Shown: positions 58,993 to 64,000 of the stretch, piece after piece
Layout of the letters: each line of letters starts with the position of its first letter
Numbering within the stretch: the stretch's first letter is position 1
Assembly (NCBI GenBank): GCA_948470475.1
Contig: OX419344.1
Span: 23,995,725-24,059,724, forward strand
Direction of reading: 5' to 3'
Source: Galaxea fascicularis
Lineage: Eukaryota; Cnidaria; Anthozoa; Scleractinia; Euphylliidae
DNA length: 64,000 nucleotides
Program-made: the position numbers and the translations under genes
The notes under the pieces: generated by a model
Database searches by the model: none
Told to the model about the DNA's origin: nothing
Seen by the model: only the letters and a program-made list of their open reading frames with translations

Positions 58993-61900
58993 GTCTTCAA
59001 TTCTCCTCGAAGTTTCCTGTCATTAGTTCCTGCCCTCTGCCTTTAGACACTTTTTATGCAGCACTTAACCACGATCCCTGGGTAAACAGATGTCACAATT
59101 AACAATGATATCTGTAAACGCCGTGAAACTAAATGTTGGAAATTAACCCCTGTCAAGGTTTGTTGCCGCAAAATGCAAACCAACCTGTCAAAGTATCACT
59201 TTCTGGAAACCAACGTCGTTAATTTTGCTAAGTGAAAGTCAACATAAGTAGAACGTTGCTCAAGGTAATACATCCAAGCACGCATTTTCCTTATACCAAG
59301 TTTTGGACTAATAATCCATTATATCAGTGACAAATCAAATCACTATCGTAACCAAGCAATACCAACTTGTCCTTGTCACAATCTTCGTTGATCCAAACCG
59401 CGGGTTTATAGATGAAGGACACATACATCTAACAGTACGTCTTTTCTTGGAAAGCTCGCGTTTTTCTTTTCTTTTTTTTTTAACGGAAAATAAAATCTGT
59501 TTCAGGCGAAGAAGAAGCATTAATGGGGTTAAGTTATCGTTCTGGTGCCTTCTGTTCGAGATCAAAATTTCAACTCATTGAAATTTGCATAGCATGGGTC
59601 AGTGAGAACAAAGGGCCTAATTATTATGAATGATTTCGCTTTCACAAAGCATGCTTTGCAATTGGTTCCACCAAGCTGCAAACAAAAAAGCCTGAATTTT
59701 CCGACAGGGGCGCCATTTGGAACAGGCTTTTGTTAACTAACCTTACGTAAACTAAAGGCACAAATAATATCATCATAACAAAAAATAATCGTTTGTTTAT
59801 GGGCTTACCAAAGGATGTGTTAATCATGTGCCAGTACTGATTCGCTCGCTCCGAAGGAGTGCAGCCTTCAGTAGAGTGAAATTGCTTTCTCAGGCGAAAT
59901 CTAGAGATCGAAGCAAGTTGTTTTCGAGCCAATAAAACGAAGTACAAATGAATCGTAGATGACTCAAGCACATGACTTCAAAGGTCAAGAATTCATCTCG
60001 CCTACAGAAATATACGCTGTGATTTACGGAGGCTCCCCGGGGTGTTTTCAAACGGGATCAATTAATATTTCTATATGATCTAATACGGAATGGTGACAGC
60101 TACACGTGGTGAAAGACAAAATCCGCACTCCGGGAGACTTGGAAATCGGTTGGCAAATAAATGCGAGAAACGTCATCGTCTAACAAACAAAAAAAGCGTT
60201 TGAGATCTGTACAAAGTGTGTAGTAACCATCCTCTCAAAAAACCATTCAGTCATATCACATCGGATGAATTTTTATGACACGAAAGACCTTAAACGGGTA
60301 CTAAGTGCAAACAACCTGTCTTCTCTTGCTTCCGTCTTAACTAGGTACCCTAGGGACAAGATGGTTGTCCGTCGTTTACAAGCAACCGGAAAGGGAATCA
60401 AGGCACCCCATATCAATGATGAAAACACGAGAATATCGTCTCGAAAGAAACACTGTGGTAAACCACGTGGCAACTGATACTTCATCGTTATACAGCTTGT
60501 GTCGACCAAAACTAGATTAAGATTGCTAAGGTTAGGAATGAGTGAACGAGTCAATGTGTCCAATCATCAAACGCAAACAACCAAATTGGCCGGTTAGGTT
60601 TCGAATAATAAACTGGTAACTGGTGTCAAATTCGGAAAAACCGCGACAAAGACCTTATAAAGCAAGAGAGGGTATGATTGGTTTCGCATGTTCTTCTGGT
60701 TGGTTGAGGAACAAGCAAACTTCTTGCAGTCTCCATGTCTTGGTTTCTTCTTATCTTTAATGGCACTTCAAGAGTTGTTCTTGGCAACTTCAAGTTGTCA
60801 AGAACAACTCTTGAAGTGCAGAGTACAGTGTAGGTTCTGAAACCTGGAAAAAGAAGTGCTTTATCATAGAAGAAGAGTAAGAACTTATGCGGTGAGAATA
60901 CGTGACGTGTCTTTGTCACGTGCATCACGCACTGACACTGTAAGTTCTGACTACCACGTTCTTGCAATATTAATTTTGAAAATTTAGAGATCTGACCAAT
61001 TTGCGGCTGATCCCCACTACCTAAGGCAATTAGAAAAAATGCGCACACTGCAGAAAGGGAACAAAATCTCTGAATGAATTTTTTTAAATACTTAACTGCC
61101 CCAAAGTTATCTTTTTTAAGTATCCACGAAACCAGATGAATATGGAGGACCTATATATTTCTCAAAACATTCTCTGAGTGAAAAAGTCTGCTTTACCAAA
61201 ACACTCTTTACTTTCTAGGTTTTGTTTTATTTTGTTGTTTTGAATTTTTATAGAAGCACAAAACCATAAACAAATACAACTGCAAGACCGTGCCGAAACA
61301 GCAAACACAGCGTGTGGCCACACTTAACTGTTTTCCTAATGCAATATTGCATGTTATTGGCTTAAGAAAGTAGCAAGAATAAAATAAAGATAACCATGTG
61401 GCACTTTCTTCGGGAATGACAGGCTTTTTGCTTCAAAGATTTGACATAAACGTCCTTTTGATTTCCTCATCCCAAACTGAAATTCAAACCCTCAGGGATC
61501 CTGTGGGCTTTGCTTCGATTGCACTGAAGAGGCATCCCAGCTAAAATTATCTGAAGCTTCTGTCAACGACACGCAAAGGATATTCTAACCCACAGAGACA
61601 TTTTGTATTAACGTTCTGCGCCTCATGAGAGCCTTGCCATTGTTATTTAACGGTTTAAAATTCCCACGCTAGTTTCTTATATTGCAGTTTTGTCTCAAAA
61701 ACCTTAATACGAAGTAATCAAGGACCAACCTTTTTTTTTTTTTCAAATAAAATAATATCTCCACTACAGTATGAGAAAATACATATAGTTCAACTGACTT
61801 ATCATTCAAACTATGTTTAGCAAAAATAAAACGCATTCAGATTTCGACAATATTTGTCTATTTGACGGAACAGTTTGACGGAGCATTGCACCACAGTTAT

Positions 61901-64000
61901 AGCAAGCTAAGCACTGCTACTGTGATCAGAAGTCTGAGAATGCAGATGTGCTAAGTGTGTTATAGTGTGCATCAACAACTAAGACGTCGACATATTATAT
62001 TAGCTGTAGACATGTTCAGCAAGGGACTTTGCTTTATACTTTTTCTTAAGTTCAACCAGAGATGGGCAACAAAGTCATCAGCCGGGCTTCGGATTAACTG
62101 CGAGCTCGTTGAGAAGGCTTAAGCTTTATTAATTTCTTTGTCCCGTCCTGTCCATGTTTAGGAGTTAGGAAAATTAGGTATCGCGTGAGAGATACGGTAA
62201 TTAGATGGCTTTTAACCAGAGAGTCTCTTGGCTTTAACCCGAATTATAAAGTAATAAATAAGCTAAACGGGCCATCTCCTTCAATGCTTACGCACAGTGT
62301 ACGCAACTGAAGACCAACGATAAAAGGTTTAGTACTTGAGAAGCTTAAAGCACGGTCAGGGAACAACATGCACTTAATAACCAACTGGCAACAGTGAAAC
62401 AGCTTAGTTCTTATGAGTTCTTAAAGAAACTACAATCACTAGATGTTATCTTGTTAATCGACGGATATAGAAAGTCACTGACTAATAGTCTCGCCGACTT
62501 ACTGTCTCTAGCTCCTATTTGGTCGCCCGCTATCTCGGCGACTGAAATGAAAGTCAGCAAAAGACCGTCGGAAGGGCTGGGACTCGTAAACTTTCTCGAG
62601 GATTTATCGCACTAATCCGCTGCAGATTGACCTCTTCATGGGTTTTGATCCCAGTTTGGGAGCCAACGCCAGAAAGTTGATATTAGTTTTTGAAGAATGC
62701 TCTAAAACTCATCTTTATCTCCAGGCCACAAGAGGGACAGCTAGTGCAACCCAGATATCCACTATTGAGTGAACAAACCATTTTGGAACAAGAGGTGTTC
62801 GTGCAAACCTCTGAATTTACAAAACACCATATGTTTAAGGGGATTTATAATTAACTCTAAATTGATGCTTCATAAGCCCTAGATAGGGTTCAATTACATG
62901 GGAAAAGCTGATTTCTAAACCCACTGATCCGAGCAAATTCCTCGAAGTGTATTACAAAATACTGCCGGAGATCGAAAGATCTGGAAATCTGTTGGGGTAA
63001 CTTTTCGCTGATGTATTTGCAGGGATGGATAGAGGTCAGGCCAAACGGGTCAGATTTCAAAAGCATCAGCATCACAACATGATTCGGCTGCTAACAGTTC
63101 TTTCCTGAACACCTTGGCCAACAACAGCGCGAGGCGATTCTGGAGCGGGGCAAAAGGTTTGACCTCAGCGCACTATCTCTTGACTATCGAGAAAAGCATT
63201 ACCCATAGCTTACTTAGAGAGTATTTAACAAGCGAAGAAAACGTTTACGGGAAAACCATTGGTGTGCCGCATAAGATACCTCGAAGCCAGCATTTTACAA
63301 CATTCAGTCAGTTCTTTGCCACTATGTTGAGTATCCCTGAAGCTTGGCGCCTCAAAACACCCATAAACCAGGCTATAAATGAATCATCAGCGCCTGCCAG
63401 TGACGCAGGTTCAAATGATCACATCTCGAAAAATACTAAAAGATAAAATCAAATAAACACCAGTGATCGGATGATTTGTTGTTTTCCTGGCTGCAAACGT
63501 GACGAATTTCATCAGGCGTGAAGCAAACATCCTCGCAATAAGGTTACATCATAATTAGGAAATGTATCATGTATCATTGAACTCCTTCAGGCGGAAACTG
63601 GCGTTATTTCTATTTTTCACTGCGTTCATTTACCACTGTAATTGACGATCCAAATACTTGGTTGTGTTGAGAAAATAGCGTCCAACTGACAACAAATAGA
63701 CCGAACTTTGTAGCCCAGAAAGCTAAAATTGGCAACACAACAAATGAACCATAAACGGCTACAGATTTTGGGTTAGACTTGGCCAAAAGCTTGCAAGCAT
63801 CGAAGATGACTCAGTTTAGCTTTACAGAGTTGTAGAGAATAATTCGGCTACAAGATTAGCTGCGTTAATGAATTACAATTTAAGGAAAAGCTAACATCAA
63901 ATTTAAAGTTATTCTTCTTACCCATGTTCGAAGCGTGACTCCAAGCCAAATGACTTCAATGTAAAATTCATATTTGTACCGTCTCTTAGTAGATCCTAGT
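58993..64000. other. Region upstream of the RhoGEF; no gene supported
   Basis: AT-rich sequence with many stops. The longer open frames (62394-62615, 63114-63446 on plus; 59971-59642, 61048-60626 on minus) show no family resemblance, no consistent splice sites and no biased composition. The proximal part (58993 to about 60000) should contain the RhoGEF promoter and 5' UTR, but no core motif is evident. A short hairpin lies at 60763-60819. Confidence 0.5.
60763..60819. repeat. Perfect 21-bp-arm hairpin
   Basis: GCACTTCAAGAGTTGTTCTTG at 60763-60783 is exactly mirrored at 60799-60819. The 15-bp loop contains a small inverted repeat of its own (AACTTCAAGTT). Confidence 0.8.

Noticed and set aside
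63114..63446. 110-codon plus-strand frame near the window end
   Set aside because: It has no recognisable motif, no supporting splice or neighbour context and ordinary composition. It is too weak to call a gene.
3553..64000. CRISPR array, prokaryotic operon or phage system
   Set aside because: The window is intron-containing animal DNA. The repeats are microsatellites, SINEs and MITEs, with no regularly spaced repeat-spacer structure.

Overview
This is animal nuclear DNA: intron-bearing genes with canonical GT..AG junctions, AT-rich non-coding sequence, microsatellites, tRNA-derived repeats and many short inverted-repeat transposons. The gene families (UPF3, BRCC36, DGAT2/MOGAT, an Asef/collybistin-type RhoGEF, AADAC-like esterases) are general to animals. 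The repeat style, together with compact introns, suggests a cnidarian, probably a stony coral or anemone. That placement is an inference from the look of the sequence, not a database match.

Layout. 235-2642 (+) is the 3' part of a UPF3 (nonsense-mediated decay) gene with its exon-junction-complex-binding motif. 6804-29556 (+) holds three tandem arylacetamide-deacetylase-like (AADAC/NCEH1 family) genes. All three share a five-exon structure and a complete Ser-Asp-His triad. 34345-39911 (-) is a complete nine-exon BRCC3 (BRCC36, K63 deubiquitinase) gene. 359 bp away, head to head, 40271-43253 (+) is a four-exon DGAT2/MOGAT acyltransferase with an apparent GC-AG intron. 44698-58992 (-) is a twelve-exon RhoGEF (SH3-DH-PH, SPATA13/ARHGEF4/ARHGEF9 family) whose first coding exon alone is 3.1 kb. 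58993-64000 shows no gene I can support.

The introns and spacers are crowded with non-autonomous DNA transposons. Several have terminal inverted repeats and target-site duplications that can be read directly: 8 bp (hAT-like), 9 bp, or TA (mariner/Tigger-like). There are also long foldback elements, one with perfect 200-bp arms.

Functionally, the three AADAC-like lipolytic esterases lie in the same region as a DGAT2-family acyl transferase, so hydrolysis and re-esterification of glycerides are encoded close together. The other genes (UPF3, BRCC3, RhoGEF) are unrelated housekeeping or signalling functions. Exon boundaries were derived by hand from splice-site motifs, reading-frame phase and family resemblance.
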